From CAG-917 sp028724485 (GTDB lineage: Bacteria > Bacillota > Clostridia > Christensenellales > CAG-917): DNA of 17,282 bases. The notes below the pieces were generated by a model. That model was not told the DNA's origin. It did no database searches and saw only the letters and a program-made list of their open reading frames with translations. Position 1 is the stretch's first letter, and each line of letters opens with the position of its first letter. The translations under genes and the position numbers were made by a program. Below are positions 1 through 8,241 of the stretch, piece after piece. The DNA lies in NCBI GenBank assembly GCA_028724485.1, contig JAQYCY010000014.1, positions 1 through 17,282 on the forward strand, written 5' to 3'.

Positions 1-33
1 CTTTAAAACTTTGACGATAAGAACGAAACCGTA

Positions 34-62
34 TTGCATTTTAAACTTAAACGGGTTAAAAT
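34..62 (+). promoter_or_regulatory. possible sigma-A promoter for adhE
   Basis: A -35-like TTGCAT (34-39) and a -10-like TAAAAT (57-62) are separated by exactly 17 bases, which would start a transcript about 30 bases before the adhE ATG. The -10 matches consensus at five of six bases, the -35 only at three. The window begins at base 1, so a stronger promoter or an operator further upstream cannot be excluded. AdhE genes in Clostridia are often controlled by the NADH sensor Rex. Only a half-site-like TTGTTA (67-72) is visible here, without a convincing second arm. Confidence 0.35.
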
Positions 63-100
63 GTAATTGTTACTTTGAAAAACTTTTTAAGGAGAAATAT

Positions 101-2701
101 ATGACTAAAGATTTCATAGTAAATGATGAAGAAAGCCTTGAGAAATTGCTCAAATCGGTAAGGGACGCGCAAAAGCAATTCGCAACCTACACACAAGAGC
201 AAGTCGATAAGATTTTCTTTGAAGCAGCAATGGCGGCAAACAAGATGAGAATTCCTCTTGCGAAAATGGCAGTCGCAGAAACAGGTATGGGTATAGTCGA
301 AGATAAGGTTATCAAAAACCACTATGCTTCCGAATATATCTACAACGCATATCGCAACACCAAAACTTGCGGCGTTATCGAAAAAGATTCCGCATTCGGC
401 ATTATGAAAATAGCCGAACCTATTGGTGTTTTGGCAGCAGTCGTTCCTACGACGAACCCGACGTCAACTGCAATCTTTAAATCACTTATCGCTTTAAAGA
501 CAAGAAACGGAATTATTTTCAGCCCACACCCAAGAGCAAAGAAATGCACGATCGAAGCAGCCAGAATCGTTCTCGAAGCGGCTGTCAAAGCAGGCGCTCC
601 TGAGGGTATTATCGGCTGGATAGACGAGCCTACGGTTGCTCTTTCGGCGCTTATTATGAAAGAGGCAGACTGTACGCTTGCTACCGGTGGACCGGGTATG
701 GTCAGATCGGCATACAGCAGCGGCAAACCTGCAGTAGGCGTTGGCGCAGGTAACACTCCTGCAATCGTCGACAGCACGGCAAACATCGAACTTGCGGCAT
801 CTTCGATTCTTCATTCGAAGACTTTCGACAACGGTATGATTTGCGCTTCCGAACAATCGGTTATCGTTCTTAGCGACGTATACGACAAGTTCAAGAAAGA
901 ACTTCAAGCTCGCGGAGCATACTTCCTTAACGACGAACAAAAAGATATGGTCAGACACACCATTTTGATTAACGGTGCGTTGAACGCAAAAATAGTCGGA
1001 CAATCGGCTTGCAAAATCGCAAACCTTTCGGGCTTCGATGCTCCTGAGGGAAGCAAGATTTTGGTCGGCGAAGTCGAAAGCGTCGATTTGTCGGAAGAAT
1101 TCGCTCACGAAAAACTCAGCCCTGTTCTTGCTATGTACAAAGCAAAAGACTTTGACGACGCAGTCGCAAAGGCAGGACAACTTATTGCAGACGGCGGCTA
1201 CGGACATACTTCGTCTATTTATATCAACACTCTCACCGAAGGCGAAAAACTTGCCAAGTGGGAAAGAAATATGAAGACCTGCCGTTGCCTTATCAATACT
1301 CCTTCTTCGCAAGGCGGTATCGGTGACCTTTACAACTTCAAACTTAAACCTTCTCTTACGCTCGGTTGCGGAAGCTGGGGCGGAAACAGCGTCAGCGAAA
1401 ACGTCGGCGTCAAGCACTTAATCAATATTAAAACGGTTGCAGAAAGGAGAGAAAATATGTTGTGGTTCAGAGCACCATCTAAGGTTTATTTAAAGAAAGG
1501 CTGCTTGCCTGTTGCTCTCGACGAATTGAAGACCGTTATGGGCAAGAAAAAAGCATTTATCGTAACAGACAGTTTCTTGTATAACAACGGATATACAAAG
1601 CCTATCACCGAAAAACTCGATGAAATGGGCATTCAACACACGACGTTCTTTAACGTCGCTCCGGACCCGACGCTTGCGTGCGCAAAAGAAGGCGCGGAAC
1701 AAATGAGAGCTTTCCAACCTGACTGCATTATCGCGCTCGGCGGTGGTTCTGCAATGGACGCAGGCAAGATTATGTGGGTTCTTTATGAACATCCTGAAGT
1801 CAACTTCATGGACCTTGCAATGCGTTTCATGGATATCAGAAAGAGAGTTTACACCTTCCCTAAGATGGGCGAAAAGGCATTCTTTATCGCAATTCCTACA
1901 TCGGCAGGTACAGGTTCTGAAGTTACGCCTTTTGCAGTTATCACCGATGAAAAGTCGGGAGTCAAGTATCCTCTTGCAGACTACGAACTTATGCCGAACA
2001 TGGCAATCGTCGATGCAGACGTTATGATGAACGCACCTAAGGGCTTGACCGCCGCATCGGGTATCGACGCCGTAACGCACGCCCTTGAAGCTATCGCATC
2101 TATGATGGCAACCGATTATACCGATGCTCTTGCGCTTAAAGCTCTTAAAGTTATTTTCGAGTTCTTGCCAAAAGCATACGACAATGGTCCTAACGATGCG
2201 GAAGCTCGTGAAAAAATGGGTAATGCCGCTACTATGGCAGGTATGGCTTTTGCAAACGCATTCCTTGGTGTTTGCCACTCGATGGCTCATAAACTCGGCG
2301 CATTCTATCACATTCCTCACGGCGTAGCAAACGCTCTTATGATTGACGAAGTATTGCGCTTCAATGCTGCCGAAGTTCCTGTTAAAATGGGTACGTTCCC
2401 ACAATACGACCATCCGAAGACTTTGAGAAGATATGCTGAGGTTGCAGAATATCTCGGAATTAAGGGTAAAAACGACGAAGAAAAACTTAACAACCTTATC
2501 AAAGCTATCGACGAACTCAAAGAGAGAGTCGGCATAAAGAAGACAATCAAAGATTACGGCATCGACGAAAAAGAATTCTTGGAACGTCTTGACGAAATGA
2601 CCGAACAAGCATTCGACGACCAATGCACGGGCGCAAACCCGAGATATCCGCTTATGTCGGAAATTAAGCAAATGTATCTTAATGCCTACTATGGCAAATA
2701 A
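101..2701 (+). CDS. adhE: bifunctional acetaldehyde-CoA/alcohol dehydrogenase AdhE
   Basis: This cytoplasmic enzyme reduces acetyl-CoA to acetaldehyde and then to ethanol, using two NADH; it is the main ethanol branch of mixed-acid fermentation. The protein is 866 residues, the usual AdhE length. Residues 1 to about 440 form the aldehyde dehydrogenase domain, with the catalytic Cys248 in FDNGMICASEQ. A linker near 440-455 leads to the iron-dependent alcohol dehydrogenase domain, which shows the nucleotide-binding GGGSAMDAGK, then DAVTHALEA and HSMAHKLGAFYHIPHG carrying the metal-binding Asp and His residues. The ATG at 101 was chosen because AAGGAG (89-94) sits just upstream and the protein then starts like other AdhEs. 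The open frame extends 30 codons further upstream, but that part has no family resemblance. It heads a redox cluster with two hydrogenases downstream, so NADH or H2-linked control is likely. Confidence 0.97.
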   Translation: MTKDFIVNDEESLEKLLKSVRDAQKQFATYTQEQVDKIFFEAAMAANKMRIPLAKMAVAETGMGIVEDKVIKNHYASEYIYNAYRNTKTCGVIEKDSAFGIMKIAEPIGVLAAVVPTTNPTSTAIFKSLIALKTRNGIIFSPHPRAKKCTIEAARIVLEAAVKAGAPEGIIGWIDEPTVALSALIMKEADCTLATGGPGMVRSAYSSGKPAVGVGAGNTPAIVDSTANIELAASSILHSKTFDNGMICASEQSVIVLSDVYDKFKKELQARGAYFLNDEQKDMVRHTILINGALNAKIVGQSACKIANLSGFDAPEGSKILVGEVESVDLSEEFAHEKLSPVLAMYKAKDFDDAVAKAGQLIADGGYGHTSSIYINTLTEGEKLAKWERNMKTCRCLINTPSSQGGIGDLYNFKLKPSLTLGCGSWGGNSVSENVGVKHLINIKTVAERRENMLWFRAPSKVYLKKGCLPVALDELKTVMGKKKAFIVTDSFLYNNGYTKPITEKLDEMGIQHTTFFNVAPDPTLACAKEGAEQMRAFQPDCIIALGGGSAMDAGKIMWVLYEHPEVNFMDLAMRFMDIRKRVYTFPKMGEKAFFIAIPTSAGTGSEVTPFAVITDEKSGVKYPLADYELMPNMAIVDADVMMNAPKGLTAASGIDAVTHALEAIASMMATDYTDALALKALKVIFEFLPKAYDNGPNDAEAREKMGNAATMAGMAFANAFLGVCHSMAHKLGAFYHIPHGVANALMIDEVLRFNAAEVPVKMGTFPQYDHPKTLRRYAEVAEYLGIKGKNDEEKLNNLIKAIDELKERVGIKKTIKDYGIDEKEFLERLDEMTEQAFDDQCTGANPRYPLMSEIKQMYLNAYYGK

Positions 2702-2711
2702 GGAGGGAATT

Positions 2712-3452
2712 ATGGAAAAGTTAGCCGAAAGAAAACACAAGGTTATTTACCGTGACGGCGACAGAGTAGTTAAAGTATTCGATTCGGAATTTAAAAAGTC
2801 GGATATCTTCAACGAAGTTTTGAATCAATCGAGAGTCGAAGAAACAGGTCTTGATATTCCTGCAATCGAAGAAGTCAAAAAGATTGACGGAAAATGGGCT
2901 ATCGAAATGACCTACATTCCGGGTAAGACGCTTCAACAACTTATGGCAGAAAATCCTAAAAAGGAAGACGAATATCTTGAAACGTTTGTTGATCTTCAAA
3001 TGAAGATGCACACCTTTAAAGTTCCTCTTCTCAACAAGCTCAAGGACAAAATGGACAGAAAGATTTCAGAAAGTGACCTTGACGCATCCATAAGATACGA
3101 ACTTCACACAAGACTTAACGGTATGCCTAAACACAACAAACTTTGCCACGGCGACTTTAACCCGTCAAACGTCATCGTCACTCCGGAAGGAAAGACGTAC
3201 GTCATAGACTGGTCACACGCAACGCAAGGAAACGCATCCGCAGACGTAGCAAGAACTTATCTTCTTTTCAAACTCGAAGGTAAAGACGAACTTGCCGAAA
3301 AGTATCTCAAACTTTTCTGTAAAAAGAGCGATACTGCGGTTCAATACGTTAAAAACTGGTTGCCTATCGTTGCCGCTTCTCAATCGGTTAAAGGTAAACC
3401 TGAAGAACGTGAATTCCTGCTCAAATGGGTGGACGTAGTTCAATTTGAATAA
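2712..3452 (+). CDS. APH-fold small-molecule or protein kinase (phosphotransferase family)
   Basis: The 246-residue protein belongs to the aminoglycoside phosphotransferase/choline kinase-like superfamily. It has the catalytic-loop signature HGDFNPSNVIV (His146, Asp148, Asn153) and the metal-binding VIDWSHA (Asp166). A likely nucleotide-binding Lys21 lies in VVKVF. Real substrates in this superfamily range from antibiotics to sugars, choline, thiamine and proteins, so the substrate cannot be read from sequence. It most resembles a compact TIGR02172-like family common in anaerobes; that is recall, not a search. The start at 2712 has AGGAGG (2701-2706) overlapping the adhE stop, and the 10 nt gap indicates co-transcription with adhE. 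Its place between adhE and a hydrogenase-phosphatase group makes a redox-signalling role attractive, but this is inference. Resistance is unlikely from context. Confidence 0.8.
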   Translation: MEKLAERKHKVIYRDGDRVVKVFDSEFKKSDIFNEVLNQSRVEETGLDIPAIEEVKKIDGKWAIEMTYIPGKTLQQLMAENPKKEDEYLETFVDLQMKMHTFKVPLLNKLKDKMDRKISESDLDASIRYELHTRLNGMPKHNKLCHGDFNPSNVIVTPEGKTYVIDWSHATQGNASADVARTYLLFKLEGKDELAEKYLKLFCKKSDTAVQYVKNWLPIVAASQSVKGKPEEREFLLKWVDVVQFE

Positions 3453-3467
3453 TTTAAACTATTCATT

Positions 3468-3503
3468 AAAAGCGGAGTTGCGTTTGTAATTCCGCTTTTT
3501 TTT
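3468..3503 (+). terminator. intrinsic terminator between the kinase gene and the hydrogenase genes
   Basis: AAAAGCGGA (3468-3476) pairs perfectly with TCCGCTTTT (3491-3499). The stem can extend inward by about five more pairs, some G-U, to close on a GTTT loop (3482-3485). The T run continues to 3503 and is directly followed by the GGAGG ribosome-binding site of the next gene. No good promoter is visible between the kinase stop and the next start, so the downstream genes may depend on readthrough. Confidence 0.85.
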
Positions 3504-3513
3504 GGAGGAAGAT

Positions 3514-3759
3514 ATGAAACTCAGTATTTGTGTCGGCAGCAGCTGTCACCTTAAAGGCTCGTATGAAGTCATTGAAAAATTAAAGCAAATCGTAAAGACG
3601 TACGGCGTAGAAGATAAACTCGAACTTTGCGCTAGTTTTTGCCTGGGACATTGCAGCGACGGCGTTTCGGCTAAACTTGACGAAGAGCTTATAACGGGAC
3701 TCAACTCTGATAACGTCGAAGACGTTTTTTTGGAACAAATAATGCCAAAAATAAAATAA
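3514..3759 (+). CDS. small thioredoxin-like [2Fe-2S] ferredoxin domain protein
   Basis: The protein is 81 residues and corresponds to the thioredoxin-like [2Fe-2S] domain found in NuoE, HndA and HydC-type hydrogenase subunits, here as a stand-alone module. Candidate ligands are Cys6, Cys11, Cys39 and Cys43 (CVGSSC and CASFC), the spacing expected for this cluster. A fifth cysteine, Cys47, follows in CLGHC. It probably passes electrons to or from the adjacent hydrogenase. The start at 3514 is set by GGAGG (3504-3508); a TTG upstream at 3502 lies within the terminator T tract and is not credible. It precedes the sensory hydrogenase by 24 nt, which fits an operon. Small proteins of this type often accompany PAS-type [FeFe] hydrogenases in Clostridia. 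Confidence 0.85.
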   Translation: MKLSICVGSSCHLKGSYEVIEKLKQIVKTYGVEDKLELCASFCLGHCSDGVSAKLDEELITGLNSDNVEDVFLEQIMPKIK

Positions 3760-3783
3760 AGTATAGTTTAAAGGAGATGCTTA

Positions 3784-5469
3784 ATGAGCTATCTTGATTT
3801 TAAACCTGCAAGTTGTAAAAACTGCTATAAATGTTTGCGTGAGTGTCCCGTAAAGGCTATCAGAATTACCAATCATCAAGCAAAAATCATTGACGAAAGA
3901 TGTATTCTTTGCGGAACGTGTACGGGCGTATGCCCTCAGAACGCAAAAATAGTTCACAGCGAATCGGAAATCGTTGAAAATCTTTTGAAGAGCGGTGATA
4001 AGATTGTGGCGTCGGTTGCTCCATCGTTTGTTTCGAGTTTCGGAATAAGCGAATTTTCCGTTATGCAAATTGCACTCGGAAAGCTCGGTTTTTTCTATTC
4101 CGAAGAAACCGCAATCGGAGCAAATCTTGTTGTGGAAGAATATAAGAAACTTCTTAAAGAGGGTAAATATAAAAACTTTATAACTTCCGCTTGTCCTGCT
4201 GTGAATAACCTAATTCAAGAATATTATCCAAACGCATTGCCGTACCTCGCAAACGTGGATTCTCCTATGCTTGCGCACGCAAAATTGCTTAAAAAACAAT
4301 TTCCGACGGCAAAAATAGTCTTTATAGGCCCGTGTATAGCCAAGAAAAAAGAAGCGGCGCAGTCGGGGATTATCGACGCCGTGTTGACGTACGAGGACCT
4401 TAAAGGCTTGTTCGAAAAGAATAAAATAAACTTGACGCAGACGGCAAAACTATCTGTTTCGAATAAGGGCGTCGGCGAAAACAAAGCAAAGTTTTTCCCG
4501 ATAAGTCGCGGCATTATCAAATCGTTTGACGAACTTCCGTTAGGGTATGAATACGTCGCAATCGATGGCGTACAAAAGTGTATGGACATTCTTGAAAGCG
4601 TCGATACGTTGAACGGAATGTTTTTGGAACTTAACGCTTGCGATTATGCTTGCGTAAAAGGTCCGTGCAGTCTTACAAGCGCAGAAGGCGCGATTAAGGC
4701 AAACGCCGACATAAGAAAGTATGCGACAAAGGGCGGCGATAAATGGCTTGCGGTAGACAGAAAGGGAATAGATATAAGTCAATTCTATCCGCGAATTAAA
4801 CCGCTTGGAAACGCCTTTACCGAAAAAGATATAAAAGCTGTTTTGGCGCAAACGGGCAAATTTAAAAAGGAAGACGAACTTAACTGCGGCGCTTGCGGAT
4901 ATCGTACTTGTCGCGAAAAGGCGTGGGCTGTTTTAAACGGTTTTGCCGAGTCGGATATGTGCGTTCCTTATATGCGAGAGCGTGCCGAAACAATGTCTTA
5001 TGAAATCATACAAAACAGCCCTAACGGCATAATAGTTGTTGACTTCGATCTTAAAATTATCGAAGTGTCGAAAAAAGCAAGAGAATTGTTTGGTATTTCG
5101 GGCGACGTAAAAGGAAGAGATTTGGTTGATTTTATAAATCCGACCGAATACTTGCTTGCGTCGACGGGCAAGAAGTTCTTTACGCACGAACGCTTGACAA
5201 TAGGCGAAAAAATCGTTGAACTCAGCGTTATAGTTTTGGCGGAGCAGAAAGTTATGTTCGGAATGTATACGGACATCACCGAACAAACAAACGCCGACAA
5301 AAAACTCGAAAAGATGCGACTTGACACTATTGCAACGACCGACGAGGTCATTCAGAAACAAATGAGAGTAGCGCAAGAAATTGCGTCGCTTTTGGGCGAG
5401 ACTACGGCGGAGTCGAAAGTGGCTTTGTTGAAACTTAAAGCGGCTTTGCTCGAAACACACGAGGACTAA
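3784..5469 (+). CDS. sensory-type [FeFe] hydrogenase with C-terminal PAS domain (HydS-like, group C)
   Basis: The protein is 561 residues. Two [4Fe-4S] motifs come first (Cys11/14/17/21 and Cys40/43/46/50). The H-cluster domain follows: L1 TSACPA with Cys137, L2 IGPCIAKKKE with Cys184, and L3 ELNACDYACVKGPC with Cys286 and Cys290. Next is a small Fe-S domain (Cys368, 371, 376, 393) like those in CO dehydrogenase and RnfB-type proteins, then a PAS domain at about 405-500 and a helical, probably coiled-coil tail. In catalytic hydrogenases L1 reads TSCCP, and the first Cys relays protons; here it is Ala136. That change and the PAS domain point to a sensor rather than a bulk H2 producer. There is no transmitter domain, so output presumably goes through the phosphatase encoded immediately downstream. 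The start has AAAGGAG about 8 nt upstream. Confidence 0.9.
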   Translation: MSYLDFKPASCKNCYKCLRECPVKAIRITNHQAKIIDERCILCGTCTGVCPQNAKIVHSESEIVENLLKSGDKIVASVAPSFVSSFGISEFSVMQIALGKLGFFYSEETAIGANLVVEEYKKLLKEGKYKNFITSACPAVNNLIQEYYPNALPYLANVDSPMLAHAKLLKKQFPTAKIVFIGPCIAKKKEAAQSGIIDAVLTYEDLKGLFEKNKINLTQTAKLSVSNKGVGENKAKFFPISRGIIKSFDELPLGYEYVAIDGVQKCMDILESVDTLNGMFLELNACDYACVKGPCSLTSAEGAIKANADIRKYATKGGDKWLAVDRKGIDISQFYPRIKPLGNAFTEKDIKAVLAQTGKFKKEDELNCGACGYRTCREKAWAVLNGFAESDMCVPYMRERAETMSYEIIQNSPNGIIVVDFDLKIIEVSKKARELFGISGDVKGRDLVDFINPTEYLLASTGKKFFTHERLTIGEKIVELSVIVLAEQKVMFGMYTDITEQTNADKKLEKMRLDTIATTDEVIQKQMRVAQEIASLLGETTAESKVALLKLKAALLETHED

Positions 5470-6630
5470 ATGGGACTTATCATAGAAAGCGGTTATACGT
5501 CGATAAACAAAACAGGAGAAGAGCTTTGCGGCGATAACGTTGCTATAACTAAAAACGGAAAATACACAACGCTTGTTTTGGCAGACGGTTTAGGAAGCGG
5601 CGTTAAGGCAAACATTCTGTCCATATTGACGTCGAAAATTCTTTGCACGATGATGGCGAATGAGATTTCGATGGAAGACTGTATCGAAACGATAATCAGC
5701 ACTCTCCCCGTTTGTAAGGAGAGAGGAGTTGCCTATTCGACGTTCAGCGCAATTCATATCGATGACGACGGCAAGGGATATATGTTTGAATTTGACAATC
5801 CCGAAGCGATTTATTATCACGACGGGAAGTGCCAAAGTTTTGACAGGCAAATGCTCGAAATTTGTGGCAAGAAAGTGTATAAAACCGAACTAAATCTTGT
5901 TGACGGCGACCTAATAATAACGATGAGTGACGGCGTTCCGCATTCGGGCGTCGGAATGCTTTTGAATTTCGGCTGGCAACGAAAAGAGATTATGGAATAT
6001 CTCGACAGAGAGATAAAACCTAATATGTCGGCTAAATGCGTTGCGTGTATGCTTACGTCCGCCTGCAATGATTTGTATCTTGCAAAACCGGGGGACGACA
6101 CGACGGTTGCGGCGATAAAATTCCGTGATGAAGTAATCGTCGATATGATGGTAGGTCCGCCTGTCGATAAGTCGAGCGACGATTTCTATCTTCAACGGTT
6201 TATGGCAGGTGACGGCAAGAAAGTCGTTTGCGGCGGCACAAGTTCGCAAATCGTAGCGAGATATTTGCACGAAGATATCCAAACGACGCTTGATTTTCCC
6301 GATCCCGAAGTTCCGCCTATCGCTTACATAAAGGGTATCGACGTTACGACGGAAGGCGTACTTACGATAAGAAAACTTCTTAAACTGTCGGAAGACTATA
6401 TGTCAAACAGCAACCTAAGCCCCAAGCACTATGAGGCAAAGGACGGCGCATCTTTACTTGCCGATATGCTTTTTGTTAAGGCAACGCATATAAACTTTTA
6501 CGTCGGGCAGAGTGTAAACGTCGCACATCAAGGCTTGCCTATCGACACAACGATGAAACTAAAATTGATTGAAAAACTTGCAAAAAATCTTCAAGCGATG
6601 GGGAAAACCGTCGAACTGAATTATGACTGA
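5470..6630 (+). CDS. SpoIIE-family PP2C protein phosphatase linked to the hydrogenase
   Basis: The protein is 386 residues. Residues 1 to about 220 are a PP2C/SpoIIE phosphatase domain with the metal-binding aspartates in order: Asp22 (CGDN), Asp39 in ADGLGSG, Asp154 in MSDG, and Asp209/Asp210 in GDDTTVAAI. Such enzymes remove phosphate from Ser or Thr of regulatory proteins. The remaining 160 or so residues form a separate domain containing VVCGGTSSQIVARYL, which I do not recognise. The ATG directly abuts the HydS stop codon, and its GAGG (5461-5464) lies inside hydS, so the two are probably translationally coupled. This matches the idea that a PAS-type hydrogenase signals through a phosphatase partner. 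No anti-sigma or anti-anti-sigma gene is present in the window, so its target is unknown. Confidence 0.87.
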   Translation: MGLIIESGYTSINKTGEELCGDNVAITKNGKYTTLVLADGLGSGVKANILSILTSKILCTMMANEISMEDCIETIISTLPVCKERGVAYSTFSAIHIDDDGKGYMFEFDNPEAIYYHDGKCQSFDRQMLEICGKKVYKTELNLVDGDLIITMSDGVPHSGVGMLLNFGWQRKEIMEYLDREIKPNMSAKCVACMLTSACNDLYLAKPGDDTTVAAIKFRDEVIVDMMVGPPVDKSSDDFYLQRFMAGDGKKVVCGGTSSQIVARYLHEDIQTTLDFPDPEVPPIAYIKGIDVTTEGVLTIRKLLKLSEDYMSNSNLSPKHYEAKDGASLLADMLFVKATHINFYVGQSVNVAHQGLPIDTTMKLKLIEKLAKNLQAMGKTVELNYD

Positions 6631-6637
6631 GGTTGGT

Positions 6638-8098
6638 ATGAGAATATTTGACACAAACGTTCAATTACTTAAATATAAAACGTTGAAAGCCGTCATCAAA
6701 CATATATACGACGGTGATTTGGAAAGCGTTTATCTTGACGTTCCGAAAGAGATTATCCCGGGACCTAATGCGACTATGCGTTGTTGTATCTATAAGGAAA
6801 GGGCGATAGTCGGCGAAAGAGTTAAACTTGCGCTCGGCGGCGACAAAGACAATCCGAATATCGTTGAAGTTATAGATATAGCTTGTGACGAATGTCCCGT
6901 TGACGGAATTATGGTTACGCCTGCGTGCAGAGGTTGTTTAACTCACCAGTGTAAAGAGAATTGCCCTAAAGACGCTATAACGATTGTTGACAAGCACGCT
7001 GTCATAGACCAAAGCAAATGTATAGAGTGCGGCAAGTGCGTGAAGTCTTGTCCGTATGGCGCAATAATAGCGCAACATCGTCCGTGCGTCGTAAGCTGCA
7101 AGGCGAAGGCTTTGAAAGTTAATGCCGACACCAAAAAGGCGGAAATAAGCAGTGAAAAGTGCATAGGTTGCGGCGCGTGCGTTTACGCTTGTCCGTTCGG
7201 CGCGATAGTTGATAAGTCGCTTATTGTCGATTGTATAAAGATTTTGCGCGGCTCAGACGACAACCAAAAATATAAGGTGTATGCCGTTATCGCTCCGAGT
7301 ATCGTAAGTCAATTTAAGTATGCAAAAGTCGAACAGGTAATAACGGGCATAAAGAAACTCGGATTTCACCAAGTTGTCGAAGCGGCTTTGGGAGCTGACG
7401 TCGATTTGGACCTCGAAGCTGACGAATGTATCAAAAAGGGCGTGCTGTTAAGCTCGTGTTGCCCTGCTTTTGTAATGTACGTAGAAAAGAATTTTCCTGA
7501 ACTTAAAGAGTATATTTCCGAAAACGTTTCGCCGATGGTTGTTACGGCGAAAATGATAAAAGCAGGCGACCCTACGGCAAAGGTTATATTTATCGGACCT
7601 TGCTCGGCAAAGAAGCTCGAATATAAACTTCCTAAAACGGGCGGCGCAATCGATTGTGTTATGTCGTTTGAAGAGTTGCAGGCATTTCTCGATGCAAGAG
7701 ATATCGACGTATCGAATCTTGAATGTTCACCGCTTGACAATGCGTCGTATTTCGGAAGAATATTTGCAAAGAGCGGCGGCGTTACGCAAGGTATCAAAAA
7801 CGAAGCTGCAAAAAAAGGTAAGGAAATTACCGCTTGCACAATGAACGGCATTGACGAGTGCAGAATAGGGCTTACAAGGCTAAAATTCAAAAGAGCGACC
7901 GAAAACTTTTTTGAGGGCATGGCGTGTGACGGCGGCTGTATAAACGGCGCTTTGTGTTTGACTCACGGAGCAAAAAATGCCGACGACGTCGACCGCTATG
8001 GAAACGAAGCGAAAGAAAAGACCGTCGACAACTCCGTCAACCTTTATAAAATGTCTTTTGACGAAAGCAAAAAAGATAAATGGCAGATTAAAAGATAA
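6638..8098 (+). CDS. monomeric [FeFe] hydrogenase, group B type (HydA2-like)
   Basis: This is a 486-residue soluble hydrogenase that should couple ferredoxin oxidation to H2 release. An N-terminal family domain (1-90) is followed by a Cys cluster at 97/100/105/109 and ferredoxin motifs at Cys128/131/134/138 and Cys175/178/181/185, with extra Cys150 and Cys154 between. The H-cluster motifs are intact: L1 SSCCPAF (Cys274 proton relay, Cys275 ligand), L2 IGPCSAKK (Cys322) and L3 EGMACDGGCINGA (Cys430, Cys434). The start at 6638 was preferred because GAGG (6629-6632) lies five bases upstream and MRIFDTNVQ is how the family begins. An ATG at 6623, overlapping the phosphatase gene by 8 nt, would add five residues. 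Unlike the PAS hydrogenase upstream, its catalytic residues look complete, so it is probably the enzyme and the other the sensor. Confidence 0.9.
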   Translation: MRIFDTNVQLLKYKTLKAVIKHIYDGDLESVYLDVPKEIIPGPNATMRCCIYKERAIVGERVKLALGGDKDNPNIVEVIDIACDECPVDGIMVTPACRGCLTHQCKENCPKDAITIVDKHAVIDQSKCIECGKCVKSCPYGAIIAQHRPCVVSCKAKALKVNADTKKAEISSEKCIGCGACVYACPFGAIVDKSLIVDCIKILRGSDDNQKYKVYAVIAPSIVSQFKYAKVEQVITGIKKLGFHQVVEAALGADVDLDLEADECIKKGVLLSSCCPAFVMYVEKNFPELKEYISENVSPMVVTAKMIKAGDPTAKVIFIGPCSAKKLEYKLPKTGGAIDCVMSFEELQAFLDARDIDVSNLECSPLDNASYFGRIFAKSGGVTQGIKNEAAKKGKEITACTMNGIDECRIGLTRLKFKRATENFFEGMACDGGCINGALCLTHGAKNADDVDRYGNEAKEKTVDNSVNLYKMSFDESKKDKWQIKR

Positions 8099-8240
8099 GT
8101 AGCCGTTTAAATTGCTAATAGAAAATAGTAGCAACGTTAAATAGCGTCGAAAAACAAACGTCATATTAAATTTAATGACGCTAAAAATCACGTTGCAGCG
8201 GCAACACGTTGTAATAAGGTTGTTTTCGATTTTATCAATA
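8099..8240. other. AT-rich intergenic stretch with small inverted repeats
   Basis: No gene was found between the hydrogenase stop and the shared terminator. CGTCAT (8159-8164) and ATGACG (8175-8180) flank an AT-rich core, and GTTGC/GCAAC form a short hairpin near 8193-8206. Neither has a T run, so neither is called a terminator. Confidence 0.5.
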
Positions 8241-8241
8241 A

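Noticed and set aside
61..86. Possible Rex operator upstream of adhE (TTGTTA at 67-72)
   Set aside because: The expected inverted second arm (TAACAA after six bases) is absent; only a half-site match exists in AT-rich DNA.
1490..2740. A 416-codon open frame on the minus strand inside adhE, and a similar 307-codon one at 494-1417
   Set aside because: They lie antisense to an unmistakable AdhE, have no recognisable domains, and arise from codon bias that avoids stops on the opposite strand.
2712..3452. Aminoglycoside resistance gene
   Set aside because: The APH fold is shared by many non-resistance kinases, and the gene is co-transcribed with adhE with no mobile element nearby.
6623..6637. 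ATG at 6623 as the start of the second hydrogenase
   Set aside because: It lacks a clear Shine-Dalgarno site, while the ATG at 6638 has GAGG at good spacing and fits the family N-terminus.
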